A DNA stretch of 64,000 bases. Origin: Vermamoeba vermiformis (lineage: Eukaryota > Tubulinea > Echinamoebida). The position numbers were made by a program, and so were the translations under genes. Below, one piece after another: positions 24,492 to 37,523 of this stretch (the stretch's first letter is position 1; the number at the start of each line of letters is the position of its first letter). The stretch spans positions 1 through 64,000 of the forward strand of contig JBEWZL010000232.1 of NCBI GenBank assembly GCA_045837725.1, written 5' to 3'. The notes below the pieces were generated by a model. It was not told the DNA's origin and did not search any database. It saw nothing but the letters and a program-made list of their open reading frames with translations.

Positions 24492-27400
24492 TTAGAATAT
24501 CGTGTTCGCAGTCATGATCAGTGCTCGCACACGCGGGAATCTAGCCTTAATCTCCAAGACGAGCTTCGTAGTTACTTTGCTGCCGTTCTTCACGTACAAC
24601 TCTTCCAATTCGTTGCAGCTTTCGAGCAAATTCAACAGACCTTCGTCGCTCACATCACAGTCAGCCACGAACAGCTGTGACAGTTTCTTGCAGTACTTGC
24701 TCAAGAAGGTCAATGAGCGGTCAGTAACTTCGTCACAGCCTTGAATAGACAATAGTCGTAGTGTCTGCTTCGATTCTGATTGAGCCAAGTAGTTCACTCC
24801 GAGATCTGAGATCTTGCATCCGTCCAAGTGCAGTCGGACCAAGTTCTTCAGCTTAGCAATATGTTGCAGGCCTCCATCAGTAACCTTCGTGCACTACATA
24901 ACAGCGTTAATAATTTGTGACAGAGAGAACCGTGTCAAACAACTTACTTCTTTGATCTGGAGTTCTTCGAGCATAGGGCAAGCCTTGACAATAGCAGCAA
25001 GACTTTCATTCGTCAAATTGCCAGAGTTGAAGTGCAGCACTTTGATGCGACAGAAGTCGTCGGGAGAACTGTTCTTATACAACAGCTCTTTGGCCTTGCT
25101 CACTACAATGTTGAAGAAGTCCTTCGCATTGGCTCCGATCAGCAGACAACCGTCCAAATACAACTACATAAGGACGTTAGAATACGATGCCATACGTATA
25201 TATTAAAAAAAGCGTACCTTCTCTAACGCGGGACAGTTGGCCAGAATGTGCTGCAAGCCTCCCTCGAGGCTCAAACATTGCGACAGATCCAAACTTTGCA
25301 AGACTGCAGAGTGCTTAGCGATCTCGTTGAGCGATACACTAGTCAATTTGAACAAGCCAGAGAGCGATAGAACTACAAAAGAATGTTTTAGAAGGCAAGT
25401 CCTAATGATAAATTAAACAGATGGGTCTAACCTTTGAGTCTGGAGCAGTTGCGCGTGATGACAACGATGGACTGGTCAGTAATTTGTGTGCAACCACTTA
25501 GGTCCAATTCCAGCAAAGACAAAGGTAGCTTCTTTGCTAGTGCCTTGAGGCCCATATCAGTGATCATCTCGCAATTACGTAACTTGAGAATTCGCATGCT
25601 GGAACAGCGATCCGCAATCATTTTGACAGTCGTATTCTACGCGATGAGGTTAGTCTTAACTACAAGAAACTAATATTATACTACGTACTGTGACACCAGG
25701 AATAAAGGACAGATCCAAGTGCGTCAACATGTGACAGGACTTGATGACCATCTGCAGGCACTCGTCACTGACATTTCGACACTTGCGCAAGTAAAGCTCT
25801 TGCAAGGCTGTTTGCTGCGGTAAGCTCAACAAGCTCGTCGATGTCAACTGGTAACACTCCGTAAGATCCAAAACACTGCGGAAGAATTAGAGGAGTCTTT
25901 AAAACTTGCGAAATTTCACGTGTTTCATATTCGGTGTCTTACCGTAATTTTAGGCACGAACGAAGCACGGCGACTAAGGCCTCGTCCATTGTTCTATTTA
26001 CATATGAAAGGTAGAGCTTTTCGATTTGCGAAAACACAGCCAAACATCCTACTGCGTCGGATGTGATCAGCGCGCACATCGAAAGATCCAGGTACGTCAG
26101 TCCCTCAGGGAAGTAATAGAACTCCGATGTTAGAGGCATTTCTCGGTGTTGATGATCGATGTATTTCACCAACGAGGAGTTCAATTGCTTTTCTTTGGAG
26201 AAGGACTAGGGAATTGAAACGCCAAGATTAGCATTACCATTTAAGGAAACATGACATCGCGAGACTTACCAAACGCTGCTGGCTCGTGACTCGGCTTTGT
26301 TGCCTTTTTAGCTTCTTGAGTTCAGCTGGCAACGGCGATGAGTCGCCATTCAGATCCCACTGCTGATTGTTTGGATTCGTAGCGACTCGCGCGATAGAGT
26401 CATCTATTTCTTCTACGGGCTCCAATTTCATCGGACTCCTATTTATAGAAGGTTAAATTCCTATTACTAAAAAAGGCGAAAAAATGTGGATTCGAAAGCC
26501 AAAATTTGTTCTTACTCGGTTTTTCGGGAGTTAATTCCCATTCTCGGCTTTTTTCCTTTTCTTAACACCGGACCCATAGTAATTGATCGGCAACCCACGC
26601 AGGATAAGTACTCCAGCTTATGGCAGTGTTTGGCAATGTGCGTCATAGTTTTGTCGGTAATTCTGCACTCATCCAGGACTAAGTAGGTCAAGTTCGGGCA
26701 AAACGCCAACAACTCGATCAACTTGTCCTCGTTGAACACTTCAGGCGAGAGGCCCTTGAAGTTGAGCCTTGTCACTTGCTCGAGCTTGAGCTTGAAATCA
26801 TTCTGCATGTCTGGGAAGTACGAGCTGAACTCGAGCAGCGCCAGTAGCTCGTGACAAACTTTGACCATTCGACTACAAGACAGATGTTAGTATAACAGTG
26901 TTATTAAGGGACCTTGGTTCGTACCTTCGTTTCGCATTAGGCTTTGTCAGCGTGTTGATGTCGCTGATGTAGCTATCAAAAATTCTTCTATAAACATTGG
27001 ACAGGTTGTCTTTGTACACGGCAAAAGTGGTGCCTAATCGACGAGCAGCCTTGGCACTGTAAGTCTGAGCATTCTCCACGAAGTACTGTTTCTTCATCGA
27101 GTCGACGTAGAAGCGGAACATCAATCCTCCGTAATGCATGTTGACTTCAGGGTGCTGTTTGTTCAGCTTGCGAAGGGCACTGTAGATCGTCGATGCCATC
27201 TCAAACGACTCTCGTTTGGCTTTGAAGTCGCTGGCTTGATTGTACATCTCCTCGATGGCACGAGCCTTGTTCAACAAGGTGTCGAACAAATTGACGTCTA
27301 GTTGCAAGGCCTGCACAAACTTTGCCTTCGACAGCTTCAAAATTTCGTTGGCAAAGTGGTGAGGCTTCAGCTTGACCTTGTCAAACAAGAACTCGGCATA

Positions 27401-30400
27401 GTCGACTAACATTTCCACTAAGTTTGTTCGGGCCTCCGGGAAATTGCTGTTGATCTTGAGTGCACGCGCAAACTTTTCTTCAGAGCTAATGAAAAGTTCT
27501 TCTGCCTTGGTCGCATCCGTTACCATTGACTCGCTGGACACGGGCTTGATCTTAGGCTTGTACCGGATCTCTGCACTTCTGTTGCTCAGCATGCCAGCCG
27601 TCGAGAAGTGGTCACGATCTAACATGCTGCCCTTGGACGAGGTGACTTCCAAAGAGGCCGCGAGGGGTTGCAAGGTCACGGGTACCTTTGGCATGCCAGG
27701 GATTTCGAGGGACTTAAAGCGTGGCCGCTGATCTCCAGGCGACAAACTCCTCGTTGAAATCTCACTTCGTAGCACAGGGAATCGAGCAGAAGCACTTCGG
27801 CTGTTGGGACTGATCAGGAAATTGACGTGACTGTGGTTTTCCGCTGGTGAGCTCGTCATGGGTGTGGCGGGACTACTCGACCTGCTCTTCGGTGCTTTAA
27901 TCATCTTGTTATTGTTGTTGCTAATTTGCGCGTCGAGTGAGATGTTCAAGCGTGATTTCATCGGTGACATGTACGACTCGACTGAAGTCAGCTCAGACCT
28001 GTAAACGTCTGAGTCGGCATCGTTGGACAGATCCGCTGACACATTGACAGGGACCAATCCCTCGATGATCGTGGCACCATAGGACTTGCCGTCTTGTGTG
28101 ACTGAATGCTGACTGCTGTCATCAGAGAGATAATCTCGTTCGTCTTCTTCCACAATTTCCTCTTCTGACAGTTCAGAGTCAAAGTCAGATGACCTCGTCA
28201 GCGATAATGAACTCGATGAAATGTCTGCTATTCGTTGTCGCTGATACGCAAGTCCGGGCCTCCAAGCGCGCACTGCCATCACGTGTAACATTCTGCCCCA
28301 GTGAAATAATGTCATGGCACTGTTTGGTGCTCGTGCCAAGGCTTGACTGAACTTCGTGTCGGCCAATGCGAATAACCTAACCATTGTTAATCACGTGCTT
28401 ATTGAACGAATGATGACATACCGTGAAGATTCCCGACCAAGATTTCTACTTGCTTCGTAGTATAATACAACGGCACTGGAGTGCTCGATAAGATTCATAT
28501 ATTTTACAGTTGCTTCGATAGCAAGGACGTCCGGGTCGACGAATCTGAAGGAGTTGGGCTCGCGTCGGAATTCCTCCATCGCTGATTGAGAGAATTGAAT
28601 GCCTGTCAGCGCAGACAAATTTTCGAATATTTGTACAACGTCCACGCATTTTCTATTAGTTCTAATTAGCACGAGGATAATATTAACTATTTGACACGTA
28701 CCTCAAATCAAACAACTCGTTTTCTTCCTCTGGCGATAGACACTCGACAAATTTCTCTTTCAAGTACCGCTTGACAGTGACTGTCCACCACTCGCCCTCG
28801 TAGTCAAGTACTTTGTTTAAGAACGCTAAAATCACCTTTCGATAGGGCTCTTCTGACGGAACTTTGATCTTTCGAAGTTTGTCCCTATAACAGATCATGA
28901 GCACAACTATTATAATATTAACGACTAGGTGGATCAATGTACCTTAACCTGGCGTTGAGCTTATTCTTCAAGACACGGGTGATGCAAATCATTAAGATCA
29001 TTTGACGCACTTCAGGATTGGACACTGAAGCACGAACAAAACCCAAGTGTCGAATGTTAATGCCTTCACGGTGACACTCTTCGATCAAGCGAATGTTCTC
29101 CATTTCGTTGTACGACAGTTTACTCAGTCGTTCAGCGAACTTTGGAATGACTTCGAAATAAAGCCGCAGCGTTGCCTCTTTGACCTACACGTGACTGTTA
29201 AAGTGTGATCGAAAAGGGGGTCGCGTGAATGGTACGTACTTCGTTATTGTGTATTTTACAGTTTTCAGGGTCGTGAGTACCCCAGCCAGTAAGTGCATCG
29301 CTGGACAACGGCTTTGGATTCGATTTGACGAGTTCAGGCCGTAGCAGCTCGTACAAATGACGTGGCTTGCGATCTCGCCTCATTTTGAGTTGAGGCGGGA
29401 ACACTCTGTGAGAAATAATTAGTGCCTGAATGCCTAATAAGGCAAGTGTGACACGTACCGAGCAAAATCGACCAAGTAAAATCGCTTGTCTTTGCCGAAA
29501 TGTCCTTCAATATCACCAGCTGCGTGCAATATCGCCTTCGAGTTCATGCCGACCAAGTGCGCTTTCAAGTTCAATATTCCAGCTGCTTGTTCCATCAGCC
29601 CGTTGAACTTGCTGTTGGTCGCGCGCACGTGCTGGCCACCGTCGGACGAGCCATAAATGAGCGTTGTCTTATCGATCGGAAGTAACGACAGGGCCACGAG
29701 TCGAAAACCACGATAGTTGATAAGAGCCATTAAAGGCAAGGACCTGTTCGTGGATTGGCCGTTAGTCATATCAGCGTATCGAGCGGAATTATTCGTTGCA
29801 TAAAGCGGAGGTGCAATGCCACCGGGAGTAAAGATTTGACCAAATATGGTAATGTTCAATGTTTGGATACATTTAAAGTATGAGTCATGAATATTTTGAA
29901 ACATCCATATAAAACATTATAGCGATGCATTGATGGTTAAATTAAGCAATTTCGAAATTGCTAAGGCGCGATAATATGTTTCGAAACTTTGAAATGTAAA
30001 ATTGCACGTGAACGCGTAAGACCAACTAAAAATAGGTAATATTTAAAATTAGCTGCAATTTGTTATTTTTAGCGCCTCGAATTCGTAATTATGAAATTGG
30101 AGTCTCCCAATATTATGACTTTAGTGATAATTTCCGATTCGAATACTACTTACAGACCGGGGATCTGACAATTATAATAACTCATCAAACCCAGAAGCTC
30201 GTGTCCTGCAGCCTAAAATAACATCAATTATTAGAAATGCAACAAATAAGCGTAGTATAAGCGCTAATAAGGCTTTAAGTGACGAAACGATTTTAATTTA
30301 GCCGGTAGCGCATCCAGCGTAATCTCTTTAACGAAATTTCGAAATCAGCATCTGATTCTTTGATTCATATATTATATGCTGATTTAATTACGTAGAACGG

Positions 30401-31325
30401 CGTTAGTTCTCGAGTTAACTAACGCATGCATATCGAGCGGAATAATTTTCAAAATACAACGGATCGGAAGAAATGGTGTTGCCTTAAGCTTACCTTCATA
30501 GCAGCTTCATCGTTATTGCCATAAATGCCTTCGGTATCCAAAGCGAACTAAATAAAATTTGAATTTGTGAGTAAAAAGTCGCTTGGTAAATCCGGTCCAA
30601 ACGGGAAGAGGGAGTTTTTTTAAAATTTGTTTGATGGGCTTACCTTGAATAAAATATTCAATACTATGTATTTATCGCCTCCTGCACGTCCTCCGACTGT
30701 GACAGGTTTGATAGTTTTCTGAGCAATGGGCAATCCGAGCTCTCCAATTATGATTTTGCCCTGTAAATTAATGAATTAATATTTATTATATCGACGTTAA
30801 TATAAAGTTAGCCTATTAAAGAAAAATTAGAATTTCAATCTCGGTCTCAACTTTTTAAAATATTATTAAAAAATCGCAATATGAGCTTACATAAACTTGT
30901 GCAGCATAGCAAAAATCTCTCGCTAATTCTGCTAGTTTTTTATATCGTTCTGTCAGGTGCTTTTCAGAGGTAGTTTGCTGCTCCAATAAAACCTGAAACT
31001 CCGCATTCCAATCCTTTCCTGCTTGAATAGGTATTGGCATTGGCTTGCTAACACCATTCTCTAAATTATATTCTTCGTCTTCATTAGAATCGTGATCGTC
31101 AATTTCTTCATCACTATCTTCATAAGCCGATTCGTAAGTTTTGTACAGATGGCTCAATTTTGGGTCTGAATGAAGGAATCGTTCCTTTTTGCTTGTATCT
31201 CCATCTGTTATATGCTCTTTATATCTATAACTGTAGCTTTCTGCTGACGGAAAATGATGATTTGTCTCGCTTTCTGAGCTCGATGCGAGCGAGATGAAAC
31301 GTGATAAATCTCTCCTATCGTTCAT
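24492..31325 (-). CDS. CLU-like / TPR-like / AMN1-type leucine-rich-repeat giant protein
   Basis: More than twenty exons encode roughly 1,700 residues. The N-terminus (ATG at 31325) is Ser-rich and acidic. It leads into a block with GGRAGGDKYIVLNILFK, ALDTEGIYGNN, AAGHELLG, LPLMALINYRGFRLVA, TLIYGSSDGG and HFGKDKRFYLVDFAR. The last motif resembles the clustered-mitochondria (CLU) core, where a GKDxRYYxxD-type sequence is typical. The middle (26,873-28,384) is helical and TPR-like, holding paired FxxAL repeats around a Ser-rich disordered insert. From 26,870 down come about fifteen AMN1/FBXL-type LRRs (L..L.LS.C..ITD). The frame was checked across the introns at 26,870-26,925 and 29,740-30,150 and stays open, so CLU-like and LRR parts seem to be one product. 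Known CLU proteins act in mitochondrial positioning and mRNA binding. Function here is inferred only. Confidence 0.72.
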
Positions 31326-31664
31326 TTGCTACAATGGTCCCATTTACATATTATTATCATTACTATTTACAAACATATAACGTTGCGCTGTGTTAATCGT
31401 TTGGTTTTAGGGCACAAAACAAAAAAAACGAATTGCGCCTTGAAAAGGGTAAAAAAATTGAGCGACAAATTTAGACGCGTGCGACGGAAAAAAGTTTTAT
31501 AATTTTCGCCTTATTTGGCTATATTACAGCTGTTCGTGTCATTCGGATCGAGTCAACCTCAAGCTCAACCATAGCATTTTTGAACCGGACGTTGATTAAA
31601 TTTTAAATCCGTCACTTTTGGCGTAATGAAGAACACGCTGTTAATGGTAGGACATCTTGGTTAA
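31326..31664. other. Intergenic region
   Basis: This AT-rich spacer separates the start of the CLU-like/LRR gene from the end of the tiny minus-strand gene. It should hold the promoter of the CLU-like gene. I see no ORF or RNA gene in it. Confidence 0.4.
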
Positions 31665-31916
31665 CTACCAAAATTGCCTGTCCACGAGGCTAACCTACAA
31701 AAATTCAATTTGACTGAAATGAAATCCAGATTTGTTTACCTTGGTTCGTGGCTTCTTGAATTGTGCTGCATCCCTAAATATTCCAAAATAAACCATTCCC
31801 ACAAACATGGATTTTGGGAGTCTTTCTTGAGTTTGCGAAAGTTTTTGGAGCTTCATCCCAGTGCCATTTTTGTCAATCTGAGTGGTACCGAAGACAACGA
31901 GAGGACGCGAACACAA
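31665..31916 (-). CDS. Small two-exon protein of unknown function
   Basis: The ATG at 31916 starts MCSRPLVVFGTTQ. The frame runs through a basic segment and a short hydrophobic patch (MFVGMVYFGIF) to KPRTK. A GTAAAC donor and a TTTTTGTAG acceptor delimit a 45-nt intron (31,695-31,739). The second exon adds VSLVDRQFW and stops at 31665, giving about 68 residues. The intron has ideal length and boundaries for this genome, and the open frame closes exactly at the acceptor's TAG if it is not spliced, which supports real splicing. No family is recognised; a small mitochondrial or membrane-associated subunit is a guess. Its start lies only 29 bases from the start of the divergent transcription-factor gene. 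Confidence 0.5.
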
Positions 31917-31945
31917 ATCCCTCTCAACGTAAAGTGGCCACTATA

Positions 31946-34900
31946 ATGTCTTCTTCATCAGAGGAGGACAGCTTCAGCTTGAGCTACACGAAGAAGAAGC
32001 GAAAGAGATCCGTAATCCGCGTAAAACGGGAGAAAGACGCCTTGAATAGTTCCTCGAATCAATATAAAGCGTGCGATGAATGCAAGCGTATAAAAAAGAA
32101 GTGTAAGCCATTTAAACCTGCTCATTATATAATAACCGAGTTTTTAAAAAAAATAATTATTTATTTTTTTAATCCGATATTACGAAATAGGCGAAGGCGG
32201 CGTGCCCTGTACACGATGTGTGGCTATGAACCTTAATTGCAAATTCAATCAGCGTCCAAGCAAGTCATATACTGGTAAGCGATCGAACTCACCAGCCAAA
32301 TTTGTCGATATTTTGTTGTGTGCTTATTTCGCATCCAATATAGTATTATTTCGATTTAAAATTGCATGGAAATTGATTTGTAATTGTTCAGAGGAGTTAC
32401 AGAAGCGGATAAAAGAACTGGAAGATCAGCTTAAAGAGAAAGAATTGGAGAAGCCTAACGAAACGAGTATTATCGAGCAGAAATATAAGGAGGTAAGTCT
32501 TAATAGTTAGATTTTCCACTGGATTGTGTTTCGGTTATTCGCCGCCGCTTATATCCAAAAGAGCCTGATCCATCAACTGACAATAGCGTTTCGTTACCTA
32601 CCATGTTTTCACGACTAATAGCCTGTTTAATAGATGAATGCAAAAGTGATTGCACGAGCAGCCAGATTGTGTAAATTGAGCTCGATCTCGGACATTCTTT
32701 CCGTCTTTACGGATGCGATCGGACCAAACTTGCATATCCAAATACCGTACAAAGAGATCAGCAATTTCTTGACCGATGATAGTAAGTTGATTTAGTATAT
32801 TCCGTGTCAATATCATATCATATACCTTGTTTTTAATCGAGTGCAAATTAATTGCGGTAATGTGAACTACTAATTACAAATTACAAATTATATTAAAATC
32901 TTTGCTATATGGGCACTCGGAATACGAAACGAGACGTACATATGCATATTAGGATCCATATACTAGCTCTATAGTAATAATAGTCGAATTAAATATATTC
33001 GAAGTTCATGTAACGGCATTTGAGTAACATGTGACAAATTGATCCACACTCCAATTTTTTATTTTTAATCGAACTCACTCGTTCACATCGTGTATTAATT
33101 GCCATTAAAAACAACAACAACTTATATAAATCAAATGGCGCAATCTAATCTGTTTTTCCGCTGCAGATCAAGCCCGCGTAGCATTGATGAATATGATTCT
33201 AGCTGCAGGAAGTGAATTGATGGGTGATTCACCTAGAGCATTGCTGTTCGAGAACGAAGCGTTGTAAGTGGTAGTAATATAACCATTAGAATCGTGTTCT
33301 AATGATTACTCCAAAATTATTAGATCGAAATCCAGCCACTTCGATGACAAGTCTTATTTTCATCTGGCGATTCTTATTATGGCGGCGTATAATGCAGTGC
33401 ATCATGCGGAGATGAAAGACGCAGATAATTATGCAAACCAAGCTATAAACATTGGAAAACAGTTGTTGTCAAAAGATAATACGGATCCCGCTGTACGGAT
33501 GTTGCTTTGGAAAGCGCTCGAAATGAAGATCAGTTGGTCCTCTTTGTAAGTATAGATATTCCCGATAATATGGAAATTCGATTCTTTACAAGATTCATGC
33601 TCTTAATCGAGCGATCCGCATTTCTTTATCTAGATAAGGAAACTCGCTCATATCGCGAGCTAACGATACCCGGAATCACTCCGATGATTTGATCTAAAAT
33701 AATGCGGATGTACTTATGAAATTGACAGAGATGCAATGATGCCGTATTTGCCCGCTTACATGGAGCTCTCGATGACATCCGACTTGCCGCCCTTCGATCA
33801 ATACCGCGCCATAATGACTGAGGTGCGTAGTGACGCGACACATATCTACCAGCACGCGTATACAATATTGGAACGCAATAATTTGTTATTGACATTCGAG
33901 ATTGGCATCTCGGCAGTCACGAAACAGATCACAAAAAGATTTTTTTCGTTTCTTTCTATTAGTTAAATTAAACTATATTTATTTTCCTCTTTTAGGTCGG
34001 AATGACGGCGCAAGACTCATTGAAAAAGAGGAAAGTTTTTCCGTATAAATTACACGCACCAAAATTAGACATGGTCGAACAAGGACTCGAAAGCCTCCCA
34101 CCACTACTCCGCTCGGAGATTTTGATACGATGTTTACTGACACGTGCGTGGTGTTACTTTGCAGCGCACATGTACACCGAGGCTGAGCGCTGTGTGGATC
34201 ACGGCATCGAGCTCTGCTTTCAAATGCGCAATCGTGTTCGGTGGTCTATTTACACACTAGCCGCCATGTTCACTTCGCACCAGATATATCTTTGCAATCA
34301 CGCTGATCAGAAGGCCGCTGCTGTAAGTCAAAGTGTGCTGATCCGGATGTGACAATTTTGCTCCGAAGCACAAATTCTTTTAGACTATTCTCACCTTGAC
34401 ACTCGATCATTACACGTATGTTGTAATAATCAAGCTAGTCGTATAATGCTATAATAAGGTCCTAATAGTTCGTCATACAGATGTTAGAGATGTTCAAAGA
34501 AGCGAGTCAAAATTCTGGATGGGCTCGACTGTGTTTGCAGAATATCTCGGCGTACATGTCTGGATATCCTATGGCACCGTTCTTCGATAAAATTATCATT
34601 GCGGATATTATGACCGGTAAGCTAAAGGAAATTTCCTTGGTCAAAGTCACTTGCTAACGAATGCCGTTTAGATTTTGGCATTGCTGTTCCCGTTCAAACA
34701 AACACAGATTACTACAGCTCTAGTAGTAGTCCTGACTCGAGTAGTGGCAATAACAGTAGTATTAACAACTCAATCCCTGAGCAACTGAATCAGTACGTGC
34801 CAGATCCAACGCCGGCGCAACCACAATACGTCCAACAACACTATAATAGCAATAGTATTCAGCCACCATCGATCTACAACCAAAATTTCAATACGAATTA

Positions 34901-35045
34901 CCAAATGAATGCGAACAATAACAACAATACAAATGATCAGCATAATGTCGTGTACATAACGCATCCGCAGCCAGCGTACCCGCCATACAATCACCATAAT
35001 CAGCATCATGTGAATAATCCTAATCACGGCTCACATTATTCGTGA
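31946..35045 (+). CDS. Zn2Cys6 binuclear-cluster transcription factor
   Basis: About ten exons encode about 610 residues. The ATG at 31946 is followed by a Ser/Glu-rich stretch and a KKKRKRS basic patch (likely nuclear localisation). Next comes the zinc cluster CDECKRIKKKC then CTRCVAMNLNC, with the fungal Zn(II)2Cys6 spacing. An intron (32,105-32,192) splits the third cysteine codon, and splicing restores KKCEGGVPC. A coiled coil follows (QKRIKELEDQLKEKELEK), as in family members that bind DNA as dimers. The middle is helical and resembles the loosely conserved 'middle homology' region. The last 120 residues are Ser/Asn/Gln/His-rich and probably an activation tail. An intron of about 390 nt lies at 32,780-33,166. 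The target genes are unknown. Confidence 0.82.
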
Positions 35046-35228
35046 AACGAGGAGTTGACGAATAATTGTAATTGTAAATAAGAATTGTATAAATGTCATC
35101 GTGTCTTTGATCGAACAAACTGTTCTTCCATATCATTTACAATTTCGTTGCTAATCAAAAGTTTGGATTGACGAATTAGGTAATTTTATTTTATTTTATT
35201 TACAAGTGTAACAAACGCTTTTTTGTTA

Positions 35229-35900
35229 CTAAGAGTTGTTCCAAGCCATTAAGAAGAAGGCAGCTGTCGAGGCCAGAACGCGGAACCAATGGAGTTTTCC
35301 CCAAGTGGCAAGAAGTTGCGGAAAAGGCTTGGATGCGCCTGATCCCGGACTCGCGTCGATGAATTGTTTGTTGATAGGCAGCATTAGCCTTAAAGTAAAA
35401 GGTATAATTGCTGCCATTAATAATCCGGCTGTCAAGGCCCACCAATCTTGTCTTAGAAAAAAGCTGCCGATCAGTGCCGCTGAAGAGATCGTAGTGAGCG
35501 ATGCTTGCATTCGCGCTGCTCTTAAATAAAATGCCTTGAATATTGTCAGTAATTCCTCGTTGGTAAGGCCTGCCCAAGAAGGCATTTGAACAAAGGCGAT
35601 GTACAAAGCAGCTCCGGCAAAGAGGCCACTACCAACTTGACCAATCGCGTGCAATGTTGATACAAGATCCATTCTATAATCCAAATGGGCTTTTTTGGAC
35701 TTAAATGCTTTGTCTCGGCGTTTTTTGAAGGAATTGGATCTTCCGTTTTTCGCCGACGTCAAATTTCTCGTGCTCAATTCATCGAGTAAATATGAGAAAT
35801 GACATTCATCTTCATTGGCCCTCAATAACCACAACTTAGACAAGTTTGTTTTAATGCTGAAATCTGGATGTCGCTCGATGATAACGGGATCTGTTCCCAA
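35229..35900 (-). CDS. DUF1772/anthrone-oxygenase-like four-helix membrane protein
   Basis: The single open frame ends at 35229. From the Met at 35672 the sequence holds four hydrophobic segments (about GSGLFAGAALYIAFVQM, AALIGSFFL, ALTAGLLMAAIIPF and the final WFRVLASTAAFFLMAW). The pattern FAGAALYI..V..PSW with a downstream R-A-x-x-M-Q is characteristic of the DUF1772 (PF08592) membrane family. That family includes anthrone oxygenase-like proteins but is mostly uncharacterised. The frame extends about 76 residues upstream of this Met as a basic, non-membrane stretch without an ATG, so the start is either at 35672 or in an upstream exon. It is convergent with the transcription-factor gene. 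Confidence 0.65.
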   Translation of the reverse strand: MGTDPVIIERHPDFSIKTNLSKLWLLRANEDECHFSYLLDELSTRNLTSAKNGRSNSFKKRRDKAFKSKKAHLDYRMDLVSTLHAIGQVGSGLFAGAALYIAFVQMPSWAGLTNEELLTIFKAFYLRAARMQASLTTISSAALIGSFFLRQDWWALTAGLLMAAIIPFTLRLMLPINKQFIDASPGSGASKPFPQLLATWGKLHWFRVLASTAAFFLMAWNNS

Positions 35901-36374
35901 ATCCAGGTCGCTAACTGTTTGTTCACTGATTTAACGTTTCTTTAACGTGCATAATTACTAATATGCAACAGGGTACGTAGTTATTTCCAATTAGCAGTAA
36001 ATAATGTCCATGTAAGTACCTCTTCCGATCCCTTCTGCTAGAAGAGCTGTAAAAGTATAGATCTAGAATTATTTATTAACAAAATTTTAACGCTCTTTCG
36101 GTCATTTACTATCTTTCAGTAAAAATCAGCTTACTATTAACTGCGTAACAGATCTGGGTTCGCTACGACAGGTTTTCGCGGGCGCAGTCTTTGTTTAATA
36201 CCCTACGATAATTAAAGTTATATAATATGATTCTTTATAATATAAAACCAAGATAGATCAAAATCTAAAGCTTTAAATAAAAGTATTATGAAACAAAATT
36301 GAGAGGAGCAGATCTGCTTTATGCAACAGCCTCTCTCCTAATCAAATAAATATAACGTGCTCGTACTATTATTA
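35901..36374. other. Intergenic region, AT-rich
   Basis: This spacer lies between the DUF1772-like gene and the end of the TLC-domain gene. It may contain an upstream exon of the DUF1772-like gene, but I could not place one with confidence. No RNA gene or repeat is seen. Confidence 0.35.
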
Positions 36375-37523
36375 TTACTGCATTTTCTTTGCGCGTACAT
36401 TTTTCGTCGTGACCGCGTTCAATTTTCCATTGGCAATTTCGTCGGATTTGCCTTTACGTTCAGATGCAGCTTCGTCTTTGTCGTTGCCAGAAAGCATTCT
36501 ATAGCCCTTGAGGATGATCTTATAGAACCAATAAGTATTCAAGACACTGCTCACGCAGCACATGAACACGTAGGCCACCATCGAAATCTGACGCCAAAGA
36601 GTAAACTCGCCGAATCTCTCGTAGGCCATAATAATCAAGTCGTATAAGCAGTAGTTGCCAAAGACTAGTCGCGCAAGTAAGAAGGTCAAGGCGAACAAAG
36701 AAAAGTTGACGGTTTGGATTTGACCCAAGGCCGAACTCTTCGCGTGGATCGGGTACTTCTTCAGCTTGTTTGCAATATCGCCTAAGTTGAGGAATATAGT
36801 GCTTACTTCAAATAATAAGAAGCAAACGGCTAAGCGCTGGAACATGGGGCTTGGCAGCTGAAAACTGGATTAGGATCCGGAGATTCATTTGTACGAAATG
36901 AAGAGTTGAAAGAAACTTACCGATACGCTAACATATACAAATGTACAATAAATGCCATGAATTAAGAAGGAAGGTCCAAAAAACTTGAGATTCAGAGCGC
37001 AGGTGACCAAATCCCAAACAAAATAGCCAGCAGAAAAGCAGCAAAGTAATCTTGATACGGGTGTGTGATAACTAACTTGATCCTATTTACGGACAAAATC
37101 ATTAATTAAAGCTAAACGTTTACAAGGTCACAATGTCTGCGATCGTACCTGATTCCACATATCTTCTACTATTAAACAATAAAATGCTACAGGTACTACT
37201 ACAAAACTATGTACAATAGATACGGTCCTAAAATGTGACTTTAGTTAGCATTTATCGAATTTCAGATCAAGCTACTTTTCGGAGGCGGATCAAATAAATT
37301 GGTAAAAATAGAAAAACTAAAATTTATGTAATTATGATAATATCATGCATTACCTATTATTCCAATCGACTCTTTCGCGTGGAGTAAAATATTCTCGATA
37401 CGTTCTTGACTTCAAATTGCTAATCCACTTCGAGCCATTGTAGAACAGCGTGAAGAAGATTGCGCTTGCTATAATTTGTGGTATGACGGCCTCTTCAGGC
37501 GTGTGGTTGTATAAGTATTCCAT
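36375..37523 (-). CDS. TLC-domain multi-pass membrane protein (TMEM56/CLN8-like)
   Basis: Five exons encode about 300 residues from the ATG at 37523. The N-terminus (MEYLYNHTPEE) precedes a first membrane helix (IIASAIFFTLFYNGSKWI). Then come SIVHSFVVVPVAFY (the conserved TLC histidine segment), GYFVWDLVTCALN, an IHGIYCTFVYVSVS helix, RLAVCFLLFEVSTIFLNLGDI, and two more C-terminal helices. The E-x-S-T-x-F-L-N motif is typical of the TRAM/LAG1/CLN8 domain of the TMEM56/FAM57 kind. The tail is charged (KKMQ end) and could be an ER-retrieval signal. Family members work in ER lipid handling; some are ceramide synthases, but the homeobox-adjacent and double-His signatures of those enzymes are not seen here. 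Confidence 0.78.

Noticed and set aside
34770-35027. Minus-strand ORF opposite the transcription factor tail
   Set aside because: It is the mirror of the Asn/His-rich low-complexity coding tail of the plus-strand gene.
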